56,995 nt of DNA, taken from the NCBI RefSeq assembly GCF_001006805.1, contig NZ_LN811366.1, forward strand, positions 72,701 through 129,695, written 5' to 3'. A program made the position numbers and the translations under genes. The notes below the pieces were generated by a model. The model worked only from the letters and a program-made list of their open reading frames with translations, was not told where the DNA came from and did no database searches. Positions 26,360-35,452 of the stretch are shown here, one piece after another. Every line of letters starts with the position of its first letter. Within the stretch, counting starts at the first letter, position 1. This stretch comes from Microvirga massiliensis (GTDB lineage: Bacteria; Pseudomonadota; Alphaproteobacteria; Rhizobiales; Beijerinckiaceae).

Positions 26360-27765
26360 GGCACGCGCCTTTCCGCAACCCTCCCGACGGCCTGCGGGCG
26401 CGGCGGAGGTTTCATGAGAGGATGGCTGTCGACAACGCCACCGGGCAAAAGAGCGGGAAACTGCGCCTGCGCCCAGCGGATCACCTGCACGGCCGGACTA
26501 TTGACCAGGACCTTTGCCAGCGGGGCGGTCCACAAGACCTTGTCGACGAGATCGTTCGGCCGATAGGCGCTATCCCCGATCCCATCACCATTCAGATCGA
26601 AGGCCGGATTATCGCTCCAGAAATTGCCGCGCCCGTCCTTCGACCAGTCGAGATAGCGCGTGCCGACATATTTCACCTGGTTGCGGTTTCCCAGAAAAGC
26701 GTTTCCGACGATGTCGTTACCCTCCGAACCTGCCGTGAAGTGAATGCCGATCTCACACCCTTCGAACCAGTTGTCACGGAACCGGTTCTTGTTGGCATTA
26801 TAGATGAAGACGCATTTCGTCGGGCCTGGCCGGGCGCCCTCGGCAACGGCCGGAGCAGCTTCGTCAGCGGCAGGCAGGCCGTGCTCGCGCGTCTCCTTGG
26901 AGCGCATGCCGGACGTCGCCCAGCGCTCGGCAGGCTGGAGCCGCCCGAGAACCATGTTGCCGGAGATCTGCGATCCGTTGGCGTAGTTGAACAGGAAGCC
27001 GTGATCGCGATCGCCGTCCGACACGTTTCCGGTGATCTTCAGCCGATTCGAAAACATGATCGCGTAGCCGACCGTGTTTCCGGTCGACACGTTGTCGGAG
27101 ACCTCGCTGTCGTTCGTGTACATGTAGTGGATGGCGAAGCGCAGGTCGCTGAACCGGTTTCCGCTGAAGACATTGCGCTTGCTGGTGACGGCGAAGATGC
27201 CGTCCCGTCCGAAACGGACGGTGTTGTCGAGAACCTTGGCACCGGGCGCGTTCCAGACCGAAAATCCATTACCAGCCTCGTTCACGCGGCCTTCCTCGAT
27301 CCCGATGATCTCGTTCCTTTGCGCAACCGAATTCTCGGCTCCGTGCAAATAGATGCCGTAGAGGTTGCCCTCGACACGGTTCTGCTCGACGAGAGCTCCG
27401 GTTGCCGCTTTCTCGACGAAGATCCCTGAATCCATGGCTTCGAGGTTCATGCCCGAACCTCTGACCGTCAGCCCGCGCACGACGGCTCCGGGGGCTGAAA
27501 CGGTCACGACGCTTCCTTGCCCGTTCCCTCGAATGATGGCGCCAGTCTCTCCCTCGAGCGTCACCTTCTTGGTGAGCCTGACCGGGCCACGGTGTTCGCC
27601 GCTTTCGAGGACGATCACATCGTCGTCGGACGCGGCGTCGACGATCTGTTGAAGAGGTGTTTCGCCGGATTGGACGGATATGCGCTCTGCCCATGCCGGC
27701 ACAGCGAGACCGGCGGCGAAAGCCGCCGCCGATCCCAGGCGCACGACTGTGCGGATATCTCTCAT
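26356..27765 (-). CDS. nosD: NosD periplasmic copper-site assembly protein
   Basis: A right-handed beta-helix (CASH/PbH1 repeat) protein of 469 aa with a signal peptide cut after AVPAWA. Repeats such as VEGNLYGIYLHGAENSVAQR and FSDLRFAIHYMYTNDSEVSD run from about residue 60 to 400. NosD docks on NosFY and is needed for NosZ maturation. It starts at 27765, only a few bases after the nosZ stop, and overlaps nosF. Length and repeats look complete. Confidence 0.94.
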   Translation of the reverse strand: MRDIRTVVRLGSAAAFAAGLAVPAWAERISVQSGETPLQQIVDAASDDDVIVLESGEHRGPVRLTKKVTLEGETGAIIRGNGQGSVVTVSAPGAVVRGLTVRGSGMNLEAMDSGIFVEKAATGALVEQNRVEGNLYGIYLHGAENSVAQRNEIIGIEEGRVNEAGNGFSVWNAPGAKVLDNTVRFGRDGIFAVTSKRNVFSGNRFSDLRFAIHYMYTNDSEVSDNVSTGNTVGYAIMFSNRLKITGNVSDGDRDHGFLFNYANGSQISGNMVLGRLQPAERWATSGMRSKETREHGLPAADEAAPAVAEGARPGPTKCVFIYNANKNRFRDNWFEGCEIGIHFTAGSEGNDIVGNAFLGNRNQVKYVGTRYLDWSKDGRGNFWSDNPAFDLNGDGIGDSAYRPNDLVDKVLWTAPLAKVLVNSPAVQVIRWAQAQFPALLPGGVVDSHPLMKPPPRPQAVGRVAERRVP

Positions 27766-27769
27766 ATCG

Positions 27770-29722
27770 CTACACGGCCTGCGGCTCGACGAGCATGCGG
27801 CCCTTCATCTCCATGTGCATGGCGTGACAGAACCAGCTGCAATAGTACCAATACACGCCAGGCTTATCGGCCGTGAAAGTCACGGAGGCCGTCGCCTGCG
27901 GAGCGACCTCCATGTTGATGCCGTAGTTGACGATGCAGAAGCCGTGCGTGAGATCCTCAACCTCATCGATATTCGTGATGTAGACTGTGACCTCATCGCC
28001 CTGCTTGACCTGGAAGCTTTCGAGCCCAAAAGCTGGAGCCGTCGAGGTCATATAGACGCGGACCTTGTTGCCGTCTCGAATTACCTTCGAGTCAGCTTCA
28101 AGGGTGATGCCATCCGCCCGCGCCTGTTGCACGGCGTCCGCGAAGATTGGGTCATCGCGCTTCCAGACATGCACCGGGTTGATTTTAGATCGATGCACGA
28201 GAGTGGCATCATGTGGCTCAGCAAAGCTCGGGCCGTCATGGACCAGCACCATGCGATCGCCGGAGATGTCGATGAGTTGATCATTCTCGGGCTTCAACGG
28301 ACCGACATTGAGATAGCGATCCTTCGAGAATTTGTTCAGTGAGATCAGCCACTTGCCGTCCGCCTCCTTGGTCTGGCCCATGGAGGTATGGTTATGACCC
28401 GGCTGGTAGTGGACATCCAGTTTCTGGATGATCGGGTTGACCTTCTCGCCCGTGAAGGCGCGCTTGGCCATCTCGATGTTCCACTTGCAAACTTGGCTGT
28501 CGATGAACAGTGTTGTATAGGCGTTTCCCTTGCCGTCGTACGCCGTATGAAGCGGTCCGAGACCCAGCTCGGGTTCTGCCACGACTGTGTCGCGCGGCTT
28601 GATCTTGTCATCGAACAGATCGTCGAACTTGCGCACGTCGAACACCGTGACGGTGGGAGACAGCTTGCCATTCGCGACGACGTGGATTCCGTCTGGAGCA
28701 GTGTTGATGCCATGCGGGCTGTTCGGAACCGGGACATAGCGCGTATACGGTGAGCCGGCACGACCGTCCAGGACCGGCACTCCGCCGATTGTCTTATAAT
28801 CGCCCTTCTTCACGGCCTCCTCGATGCGCTTGAGATTGAAGATGACGATCCAGTCCTGCTCCTTCGCCATCATCTCGGCGAGCGTGACGCCGCCCTCCGA
28901 GTTATAGCAGGTCGAGAAGGCGTATTTTCCTTGGTAGTCAGCGTCGACGTTATCGAGGTTGCCGTCCACGATGACCTGCCAGGCGACTTTCATGGTCTCG
29001 CCATCGACAGCCGTGAAAATGGACCGGTATTGCTTGGGATCGTCCAGGATCTTGCCGTCGTTCGGGATCGGCACGCCGTCCTCACCATTGCAGAACACAT
29101 AGCCCGTCTTCGGGTATTTCTGCACCCGCAGGCCGTGCACCGTGTGTTGATTGGGGAGCTGAATGATCTTGTCGCATTTCATCACGTCGAGACGGATGCG
29201 GCAGACGCGGGTATTCGCCTTGTCATTGGCGTAGAGATAGCGGCCATCGTAAGTTCCGTCCGTGAAAGACGGATGAGGATGATGCAGGTCGCCGTTGAGA
29301 TAGATGCCACCCTTGTCCTTCAGGAACTCGCGCGCTTCAGGTGTCATTCCCTCTGTGAGAATCTTCAGACTCTCGTTGGTCTGGCCCCAGCCTGTGGCAC
29401 TGTCGCGGTTGAAGACCGGAATGCGCATCAGTTCGCGCATCGAGGGGCAACCAACGATGCGGATCTCACCGGTCTGGCCGCTCGAGAAGAAGACGTAGTA
29501 CTCGTCGAGCTCGCCTGGTTTGACCTCGTATTTATTGGTGGCTGCGGGTCTCGCCGGCGAAGCCGGCCTCGTCTGGGCTTCCGCCTCCGTGATGACACCC
29601 GTTCTCGTCAGGCTCGCACCGCCTGCAACGCCCGCCGCTCCGGCAGCAGCAACCGCTGCCGTCGTGCCGAGCATATCACGCCGGCTAAGACCGCTTTTCT
29701 TGCTCTCGCTCTCGTCTGCCAT
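27770..29722 (-). CDS. nosZ: Nitrous oxide reductase NosZ, clade I
   Basis: Periplasmic enzyme (650 aa) reducing N2O to N2. A twin-arginine signal (SRRDMLGTTAAVAAAGAAG) marks clade I. The beta-propeller carries CuZ histidines in GDLHHPHPSFTDG, NSPHGINTAPDG, LGPLHTAYDG and VHYQPGHNHTSMGQ. The C-terminal cupredoxin carries CuA in YYCSWFCHAMHMEMKGRM. All copper-ligand blocks that can be checked are intact, in contrast to norB, norC and nirK in this window. It ends with TAG. nosR precedes it by 16 bases. Confidence 0.98.
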   Translation of the reverse strand: MADESESKKSGLSRRDMLGTTAAVAAAGAAGVAGGASLTRTGVITEAEAQTRPASPARPAATNKYEVKPGELDEYYVFFSSGQTGEIRIVGCPSMRELMRIPVFNRDSATGWGQTNESLKILTEGMTPEAREFLKDKGGIYLNGDLHHPHPSFTDGTYDGRYLYANDKANTRVCRIRLDVMKCDKIIQLPNQHTVHGLRVQKYPKTGYVFCNGEDGVPIPNDGKILDDPKQYRSIFTAVDGETMKVAWQVIVDGNLDNVDADYQGKYAFSTCYNSEGGVTLAEMMAKEQDWIVIFNLKRIEEAVKKGDYKTIGGVPVLDGRAGSPYTRYVPVPNSPHGINTAPDGIHVVANGKLSPTVTVFDVRKFDDLFDDKIKPRDTVVAEPELGLGPLHTAYDGKGNAYTTLFIDSQVCKWNIEMAKRAFTGEKVNPIIQKLDVHYQPGHNHTSMGQTKEADGKWLISLNKFSKDRYLNVGPLKPENDQLIDISGDRMVLVHDGPSFAEPHDATLVHRSKINPVHVWKRDDPIFADAVQQARADGITLEADSKVIRDGNKVRVYMTSTAPAFGLESFQVKQGDEVTVYITNIDEVEDLTHGFCIVNYGINMEVAPQATASVTFTADKPGVYWYYCSWFCHAMHMEMKGRMLVEPQAV

Positions 29723-29738
29723 CGATGTCTCCTGTGGC

Positions 29739-32129
29739 TCACGAAGTGGTTGTGGGAACGCCCGCCGCCGTTGGCTCTCGTATCGGTTTTCCCATATGCG
29801 TGATGACCGGCTTAGCGGGTCCCCTGCCGCCTTCTTTGTCCCCGCGCATGGATGGGGACGAAAGTGCTTCGCGTTTCTCGCGCTTGAGCCGCACCTGGAT
29901 CATGTGCGGGCAGCGATGATCGTCATGGTAAAGCTCTTGGCAGTGCATGCAGTAGATGCACTCATTGACGTTGATCTGCCCCTCAGGATGGATCGACTGC
30001 ACAGGGCATTCCTTGGCGCAGCGCTGGCACGGTGATCCGCATTCGGGCCAGCGCTTCAGCCACTCGAACATGCGAATCCGCCCGGGGATCGCCAGCGCTG
30101 CGCCGAGTGGGCACAGGTAGCGGCAGAAGAAGCGCTCGATGAACAGACCTACCGCCAGCAGAGTGAGCGCATAGATCACGAAGGGCCAGTCCCGAACGAA
30201 CTTCAGGATGATTGCCGTCTTGAACGGCTCCACCTCTGCGAGGATTTCCGCCAGCGCGACCGAGTAGAGCGAAAGCCCGAATAGTCCGAGGAAGATGATG
30301 TACTTGATAGGCCAGAGCCGCTCGTGAAGGCCCCAAGGGACAGTGATTTGCGGCACCTTGAGCCACTGGGCAATGTTGTTGGTCAGTTCCTGCAATGCCC
30401 CGAATGGGCAGAGCCATCCGCAGAAGGGTCCACGACCCCAGAACAACAGCCCGGCAGCGACGGCCGACCACAGGATGAAGACGAGCGGAGCAGCCAGGAA
30501 GAACTCCCAGCTGAAGCCGGTGACCAGGGAATTCATGAAGGTCAGGACGTTCACGACCGAAAGTTGCGCGCTCGCGAACCAGCCGAGCCACACGAGAGTG
30601 AAGGTCAGATAGGCCCTGCGCACCCAGACATAAATTCTGGGCCGCCTCACCAGTGCATCCTGGAAAAAGAAGATCGCGGTCAGAACGAGCAGCGCCACGC
30701 CAGTGATGGCGATAGGAAGCGTGTTCGTCTTCCAGATTCTCTGCCAGAGTGGCTCCTCGAGCGGCCCGGCCGCAAGCGCCTCGGACTTGTCCAGAGTGCC
30801 GGCCTCAGGTTGAGGTGCCGCCAGTCCTTGCCCCTGAGTGGCGGCTTGGGGCGCGGCCGCCGTACTCGGAGCCGGGGCAGCCGCGGGTGCGGGCGCGGCA
30901 GGCTGTTCGATTCGCAAATATTTCTCCGGCAGCGTATAGGCGAGATCGAATGTCAGGAACGCCTTGTCTCGCGCTCCGACGTTCCGCTGCACGAGCAGCT
31001 GCAATTGCCAGGGCTCGGCCAGATCGAGCTTGAATTCCTCCGGCATGACGAAGAGCGCGATCTCACGCAGATCCGGTGCCCCTTCGGCCGCGAGAGCGCC
31101 CAGACGTGTATGATTGCGGTCGCGAAAGCGGGTGCTTTGGCCGCTCTGGATGAGCTCGATGCGGTCGAAGATGCCGCCTCGCACATAGCCCGATCCCTTG
31201 AACGAGTAGGCGCCGTCACCAGCGACCACGATCGCCTCCTGACCGGGCTTGAGACGTCCCTTCAGGCGCTCGTAGCCCTCATCTCCAAGAAGGCTACGTC
31301 CAATGGTCGGAACGCTCACGGGCGCGACATACATATCGATGAAGGTATCGTTGGGATCGTTCGTCTCGGCGTTGTTGGCGGCTTCCTGGTTGCCTGCTTT
31401 CGCGAAAGCCTGGTTGACCTCGCCGACGGTGAGCGAGAGGCGGCGTACCGAGCCGTCTCCCACGAGAGACTCCCAATCTCGAATTTCGCTCTTCTCGCGA
31501 TCGACGATTCGAACGGCACTAGGAGCCGCGGCAGCGGATGCCGCCGCACCACTCCCCCCAAGGCGACCGCTTCGAATGAGCCGCACTGCGGAGCGGACGA
31601 CGCTATCGCCCATGACGAGCACCGTCACGGTGGCGCCGCTCACTATGTCGACCTGAGGAGGACGCTCCGCGCCGCTCGCCACCGCGCTCATGTCCTTTCC
31701 GATGAGAGAATTCATCGCGTCGATGACACGACGCTCGGGAATACCGATCAGGACAATCGGCTCCTTGTGGTCGACGAGCTTGATCCCCCGAACCGTGCCC
31801 TGAGGATCGATGCCGACGAGCATGTGGATAGGCTTGCCGGAATAGCCGACGGAGTTCGTAAAATCGGAATTCAGGTAGACATATCCACGCAGGGTATCGC
31901 CCTGATAGGCAGGAACGAGTGGCGGATCGCCTTGCGGAGGACCGAACCGATTCGCATCCGGCAGCAGTTCAGCCGGCTGAGCCTTCGAAAGAAACTCCTG
32001 CACTTGTCCTGCTGCCAAAACCGGCCCGCCTAGAATCAACAGCAAGGCGAAAATGGTGAGGAAACAAGCGGTCCTCAGAGTGCCGGCTGATACGAAATGA
32101 CCTGCAAGAGATGGTTGCGTGCAAGACAA
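29739..32129 (-). CDS. nosR: NosR flavo-iron-sulfur membrane protein
   Basis: Electron donor and expression factor for NosZ, 796 aa. It has an N-terminal signal/helix and a periplasmic FMN-binding domain (about 80-420) with the flavinylation-like block SGATVTVLVMGDSVV. A Pro/Ala linker comes next, then polytopic membrane helices with cytoplasmic CGWLCPFGALQE and CRYLCPLGAALA motifs. A ferredoxin domain follows with CGSPCQRCAKECP and CIYCMHCQELYHDDHRCP. No ATG exists before the FMN domain. The frame is closed by TGA directly upstream of a TTG at 32129, so a TTG (or another rare codon) start is required. Confidence 0.95.
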   Translation of the reverse strand: MSCTQPSLAGHFVSAGTLRTACFLTIFALLLILGGPVLAAGQVQEFLSKAQPAELLPDANRFGPPQGDPPLVPAYQGDTLRGYVYLNSDFTNSVGYSGKPIHMLVGIDPQGTVRGIKLVDHKEPIVLIGIPERRVIDAMNSLIGKDMSAVASGAERPPQVDIVSGATVTVLVMGDSVVRSAVRLIRSGRLGGSGAAASAAAAPSAVRIVDREKSEIRDWESLVGDGSVRRLSLTVGEVNQAFAKAGNQEAANNAETNDPNDTFIDMYVAPVSVPTIGRSLLGDEGYERLKGRLKPGQEAIVVAGDGAYSFKGSGYVRGGIFDRIELIQSGQSTRFRDRNHTRLGALAAEGAPDLREIALFVMPEEFKLDLAEPWQLQLLVQRNVGARDKAFLTFDLAYTLPEKYLRIEQPAAPAPAAAPAPSTAAAPQAATQGQGLAAPQPEAGTLDKSEALAAGPLEEPLWQRIWKTNTLPIAITGVALLVLTAIFFFQDALVRRPRIYVWVRRAYLTFTLVWLGWFASAQLSVVNVLTFMNSLVTGFSWEFFLAAPLVFILWSAVAAGLLFWGRGPFCGWLCPFGALQELTNNIAQWLKVPQITVPWGLHERLWPIKYIIFLGLFGLSLYSVALAEILAEVEPFKTAIILKFVRDWPFVIYALTLLAVGLFIERFFCRYLCPLGAALAIPGRIRMFEWLKRWPECGSPCQRCAKECPVQSIHPEGQINVNECIYCMHCQELYHDDHRCPHMIQVRLKREKREALSSPSMRGDKEGGRGPAKPVITHMGKPIREPTAAGVPTTTS

Positions 32130-32290
32130 TCAGGACCGTCCCGTTTAGAGCGAAAGTTCCTGAACAAAAGACCCCCAGCGCTGCCCGGCGAGGAACGTTC
32201 CATCCGCGCAGCGCGTGAACCGTACCGGGCTGTAACATAAACGTTCCAGCCGGATCTGCTGCCTTATGCGCCTCCGCTGACGGACATGCC

Positions 32291-32304
32291 TTGATCTGGC
32301 GCAA
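32291..32304. promoter_or_regulatory. NnrR/FNR-type site between nosR and the ferritin-like gene
   Basis: TTGATCTGGCGCAA matches the TTG-N8-CAA pattern of Crp/Fnr nitrogen-oxide regulators. Its centre lies 75 bases before the ferritin-like start and about 168 before the nosR TTG, in the only gap separating these divergent genes. It shares the CTGG centre with the sites before norC and the 51-residue gene. Confidence 0.7.
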
Positions 32305-32371
32305 ATTGAGAGCAGGATGTTTGCACTGTCAACCTTGGGCTGACGCAACCTCTGTCAAACGGAGACTTCCC

Positions 32372-33262
32372 ATGCGGCTTCTCAAGGCCGAGCCACCCGC
32401 ACCGGTAAAGTCGCTGGAAGAGCTCTTTGCGATTGCTCACGCCATGGAGGAGGAAGCGGCAGCGCGGTACGCCGAGATCGCGAGGCGGATGCGGCAGGAA
32501 GGAAATCCCTCGATCGCAGAGGTGTTCGAACGCTTGTCAGCCGACGAAAAAGGCCATTTGGATAGCGTCGTGTACTGGTCCGAGCGCGAGAAGGGAAAGG
32601 CCCCGGACCCGACACAGATTCGTTGGAAGATTCCCGAGACCTTCGATGATGAGGGAGCGGCGACGACGGATCCGCGCTTGCTGAGCGCCTATCGGACATT
32701 CTCCATGGCAGTGCGCAACGAGGAGCGCGCTTTTGCCTTCTGGGCCTATGTTTCGGCTCACGCGGAGAGCCAAGACGTAAGGCGTGCTGCGGAAACGATG
32801 GCTCACGAGGAACTCGGCCATGTGGCGACGCTTCGACGCGCCCGAAGAAAGGCTTTCCATTCCGAACGCTCGGGGGCCGCGGGCCAGCGCAGCCGCACAG
32901 AGGCCCAGGACACAGGGCATCTCGAGCGGAGGCTTGCCGAGTTGCTGGAGTCCCTCGCCGACACGGCGGCTCCTGGGGAGCAGGCCTGGCTCCGCGAACT
33001 CGCAGGGGAAGCGAGGGGCCATGCGGAAGAGCTTGCGGGTGCTCCCCTCGCGATTTCAGCCTCAGGCTCTCCGGCGTCGATCCCGGACGACCCGGTCGCA
33101 CTCGCCGAGTTGCTGACCGAGCGCTATCTCGAAGCGGCCGACCATCTTCGGGACGAGGAGGCTGTGGCGCGGGCGCAGGCCTATGCCGCCCGTGCCATCA
33201 ATCGCCTTGCTTGGTTGAGGGCCGATCTGCCGGAGATTTCGGCCCATCGAGGTCACGCGTAA
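32372..33262 (+). CDS. Ferritin-like (rubrerythrin-type) diiron protein
   Basis: A 296-residue protein. Residues about 15-165 form a ferritin-like four-helix bundle with diiron ligands in HAMEEEAAARYAEI and SADEKGHLD, then RNEERAFAFWAYVSA and AHEELGHVATLRRARRK. There is no rubredoxin Cys-X2-Cys domain. The C-terminal part (about 195-295) has more helices of unknown role. The ATG at 32372 has GGAGA before it. It is divergent from nosR across a shared NnrR/FNR-type site. Rubrerythrin-like proteins detoxify peroxide or NO-damaged iron; that job here is inference. Confidence 0.8.
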   Translation: MRLLKAEPPAPVKSLEELFAIAHAMEEEAAARYAEIARRMRQEGNPSIAEVFERLSADEKGHLDSVVYWSEREKGKAPDPTQIRWKIPETFDDEGAATTDPRLLSAYRTFSMAVRNEERAFAFWAYVSAHAESQDVRRAAETMAHEELGHVATLRRARRKAFHSERSGAAGQRSRTEAQDTGHLERRLAELLESLADTAAPGEQAWLRELAGEARGHAEELAGAPLAISASGSPASIPDDPVALAELLTERYLEAADHLRDEEAVARAQAYAARAINRLAWLRADLPEISAHRGHA

Positions 33263-33318
33263 GGCTAATCACTGCGCCGAGGATCGCACCGGGCCACCGC
33301 AGGCCCGGCGAGGGCTCT

Positions 33319-34671
33319 TCACACGGCCCGGCTGTGCGTGCGCCCCGAATTGCCGAGATAGGCGTCGAAAGCCGACGCGACGCTTCGCACGAGAAAACGC
33401 GCATCCTCCGCAATTGCCAGCACGGTCCCATCCAGCCGGATCACTCCATCTCCCTCCAAGACCCGGAGGCGCGGAATGGCTTGCAGGAGGTCTTCCGGCG
33501 AAGCGCCGTGGGCCCGGCAGACCTCTCCGACATCGACGGTGAAATCGCACATGATCCGTTCGATGAGGTCGGCGCGGAGACGATCGTCCGGCGTGAGGGC
33601 GTAGCCCTTCGCAGTGGCCAGCTCTCCGCGCGAGATGCGCTCGGCATAGCGCCCGAGCACGATCTCGTTCTGGGCATAGCCCTGCGAGAGGCGGCCAATT
33701 GCGGAGGCTCCGAAGCCGATCAGGACGTCGCTGGGATCCGTGGTGTAGCCCTGGAAGTTCCGGTGCAGCACCCCATCGACCTGAGCCCGGACCATCGCAT
33801 CGTCGGGCAGTGCGAAATGATCGAGGCCGATCCGGCAATAGCCCGCCGCGACGAGCGTCTGGGCAATCGCTTCCGCCTGCGCGTGTCGGGCCGGTCCGTC
33901 GGGGAGTGCGGCTTCGTCGATCTTGCGCTGGTGCTTCTTAAACGAAGGCACATGCGCATAGCCGAAGACAGAAAAGCGCTCCGGCCGAAGTTCCAGGCAC
34001 TGGCGGACGGTATCGATGCAGGACTCCACGGTCTGGTGAGGAAGTCCGTAGATCAGGTCGTAGTTCACACCCTGGACGCCGGCCGCGCGCAGCCCTTCGG
34101 TCGCCAGGGCCGTTTGTTCGACGCTCTGAATCCGGTTGATGGCCCGCTGCACGACAGGATCGAAGCTCTGGACACCGAGGCTCGCCCGCGTAACGCCGGC
34201 CTCGCCCAGGGCCGCCGTCATGGCCCTGGTCAGCGTACGAGGATCGATCTCCACCGCGATCTCAGCCCCGGGCGCAAGCGGGAAACGGTCCTTGAGGAGC
34301 CCGATCAGTTCCTGGAACTCGGCGGGCTCCATGATCGTCGGAGTCCCTCCGCCGAAGTGAATGTGACGCACCGGCAGCTCCTCGCGCAGCTTGCCGGTGA
34401 CAAGATCGATCTCGCGTCTGAGGACCGCAAGGTAGTCGACGATCGGCGCGTCGCGCTGCGTGATCGTGGTGTGGCAGCCGCAATACCAGCACATCGAGCG
34501 GCAGAACGGGACATGCAGGTAGAGGGAGGCGCTAGAACCGACCGGCAGGGAAGAGAGCCAGCCCGCATAGGTCTCGTGCGCGATGGCGTCGGAAAATTGC
34601 GGAGCTGTCGGATAGCTCGTGTAGCGGGGAAGGCGCTCCTCGCCGTACTGCGCCCTCAAGTCATCTCTCAT
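33319..34671 (-). CDS. hemN: Oxygen-independent coproporphyrinogen III oxidase HemN
   Basis: A radical-SAM enzyme (450 aa) that makes protoporphyrinogen IX without O2, supplying haem for low-oxygen respiration. The cluster motif is CRSMCWYCGC, followed by the glycine-rich SAM block HFGGGTPTIM. HemN-specific stretches such as RYTSYPTAPQF at the N-terminus and YDLIYGLPHQT follow. The frame is open further up, but the ATG at 34671 has GGAGAAGG before it and starts at the family's usual place. A TTGAT-N4-CGCAA site lies 102 bases upstream. Confidence 0.95.
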   Translation of the reverse strand: MRDDLRAQYGEERLPRYTSYPTAPQFSDAIAHETYAGWLSSLPVGSSASLYLHVPFCRSMCWYCGCHTTITQRDAPIVDYLAVLRREIDLVTGKLREELPVRHIHFGGGTPTIMEPAEFQELIGLLKDRFPLAPGAEIAVEIDPRTLTRAMTAALGEAGVTRASLGVQSFDPVVQRAINRIQSVEQTALATEGLRAAGVQGVNYDLIYGLPHQTVESCIDTVRQCLELRPERFSVFGYAHVPSFKKHQRKIDEAALPDGPARHAQAEAIAQTLVAAGYCRIGLDHFALPDDAMVRAQVDGVLHRNFQGYTTDPSDVLIGFGASAIGRLSQGYAQNEIVLGRYAERISRGELATAKGYALTPDDRLRADLIERIMCDFTVDVGEVCRAHGASPEDLLQAIPRLRVLEGDGVIRLDGTVLAIAEDARFLVRSVASAFDAYLGNSGRTHSRAV

Positions 34672-34766
34672 CGTCCCTTCTCCGGTGCAGGCCTGCGCCG
34701 TCCTGCTTACGGCGCGGCGGTTCTCCAAATGCTGGGGATCACTACACCCGGCCTTACCGGGCCTCT

Positions 34767-34780
34767 TTGATCTCCCGCAA
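34767..34780. promoter_or_regulatory. NnrR/FNR-type site upstream of hemN
   Basis: TTGATCTCCCGCAA has the same half-sites (TTGAT and CGCAA) as the nosR/ferritin site and is centred 102 bases before the hemN start. The neighbouring gene at 34817 ends here, so hemN is the only possible target. Confidence 0.7.
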
Positions 34781-34816
34781 AATCGGTAGAACAGACCGGA
34801 TCGGTAGCTCGGGGCC

Positions 34817-35437
34817 TCAGGAGAGCGGGTGGACCGAGACGAGGGCCGGATCATCTGCGTGGTCGATGAGGATCCTTTTGACACGATCCTGCCAATGCCA
34901 GCGAAACAATGCTTCTTCCTCGGAAGAAGCCGCCCCACCGATAGCCTGCTGCATCAGGGCTCGTGCAGCCGGTGCGATCGGGATGGTGCCCGCATTGAAG
35001 GCGGCGCCAACGACCGTGCCCGTTCCGCGCCGCCTGAAAGCCATGGTGCAGGGGAGGTCGACCTCGAAGGAGAGGCCGTTTCGCCGGTCGAAGCGTCCGG
35101 CGATGCCCTTGAACCCGCCCGCGCCGGTGGCGCCGGTAAGGAGCGTCGCGACGCTGGCCAGGACACCGGTGACGCCCTCATCGACCGCCTCCGGCAGGAG
35201 CACATCGATCTCGCCGCGCACCGGCAACTCTTCCCCATAGAGATGGGCAAGAGCCTTGAGAGTCATGAGATAGGCACCGGCGACAGTCGGGCAGGAATGG
35301 CCCGCAACCTTGACGACGTCCAGATACTGGTACTCCAGGATGCCCCTTTCCGTCGCGCCGAGGAAATCGCTGAGCGGGTCATAGATCACAAGGCGAGGCG
35401 CGCTGTCGAAGAAGGCCGGATACTGCATCTGGGACAT
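34817..35437 (-). CDS. Conserved nor-cluster protein, FmdE-like
   Basis: A soluble 206-residue protein directly downstream of norD (15-base gap), in line with norCBQD. The block VVKVAGHSCPTVAGAYLMTL resembles the metal-binding start of FmdE-type domains (GHxCP). A later block, LLTGATGAGGFKGI, and a single internal Cys (VDLPCTMAF) may complete a metal site. I recall unnamed proteins of this type at the end of nor operons, but no activity is established. It has no signal peptide, so it acts in the cytoplasm. The FmdE link is by motif only. Confidence 0.65.
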   Translation of the reverse strand: MSQMQYPAFFDSAPRLVIYDPLSDFLGATERGILEYQYLDVVKVAGHSCPTVAGAYLMTLKALAHLYGEELPVRGEIDVLLPEAVDEGVTGVLASVATLLTGATGAGGFKGIAGRFDRRNGLSFEVDLPCTMAFRRRGTGTVVGAAFNAGTIPIAPAARALMQQAIGGAASSEEEALFRWHWQDRVKRILIDHADDPALVSVHPLS

Positions 35438-35452
35438 AGTGCATCCTCCGCT

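Noticed and set aside
26422..27429. 335-codon plus-strand frame
   Set aside because: Antisense of nosD beta-helix repeats.
30324..32033. 569-codon open frame on the plus strand
   Set aside because: It is the antisense of nosR, has no domain and is Arg/Glu-rich as expected of a shadow frame in high-GC DNA.
33211..34770. 519-codon open frame on the plus strand
   Set aside because: Antisense of hemN, whose radical-SAM motifs are clear.
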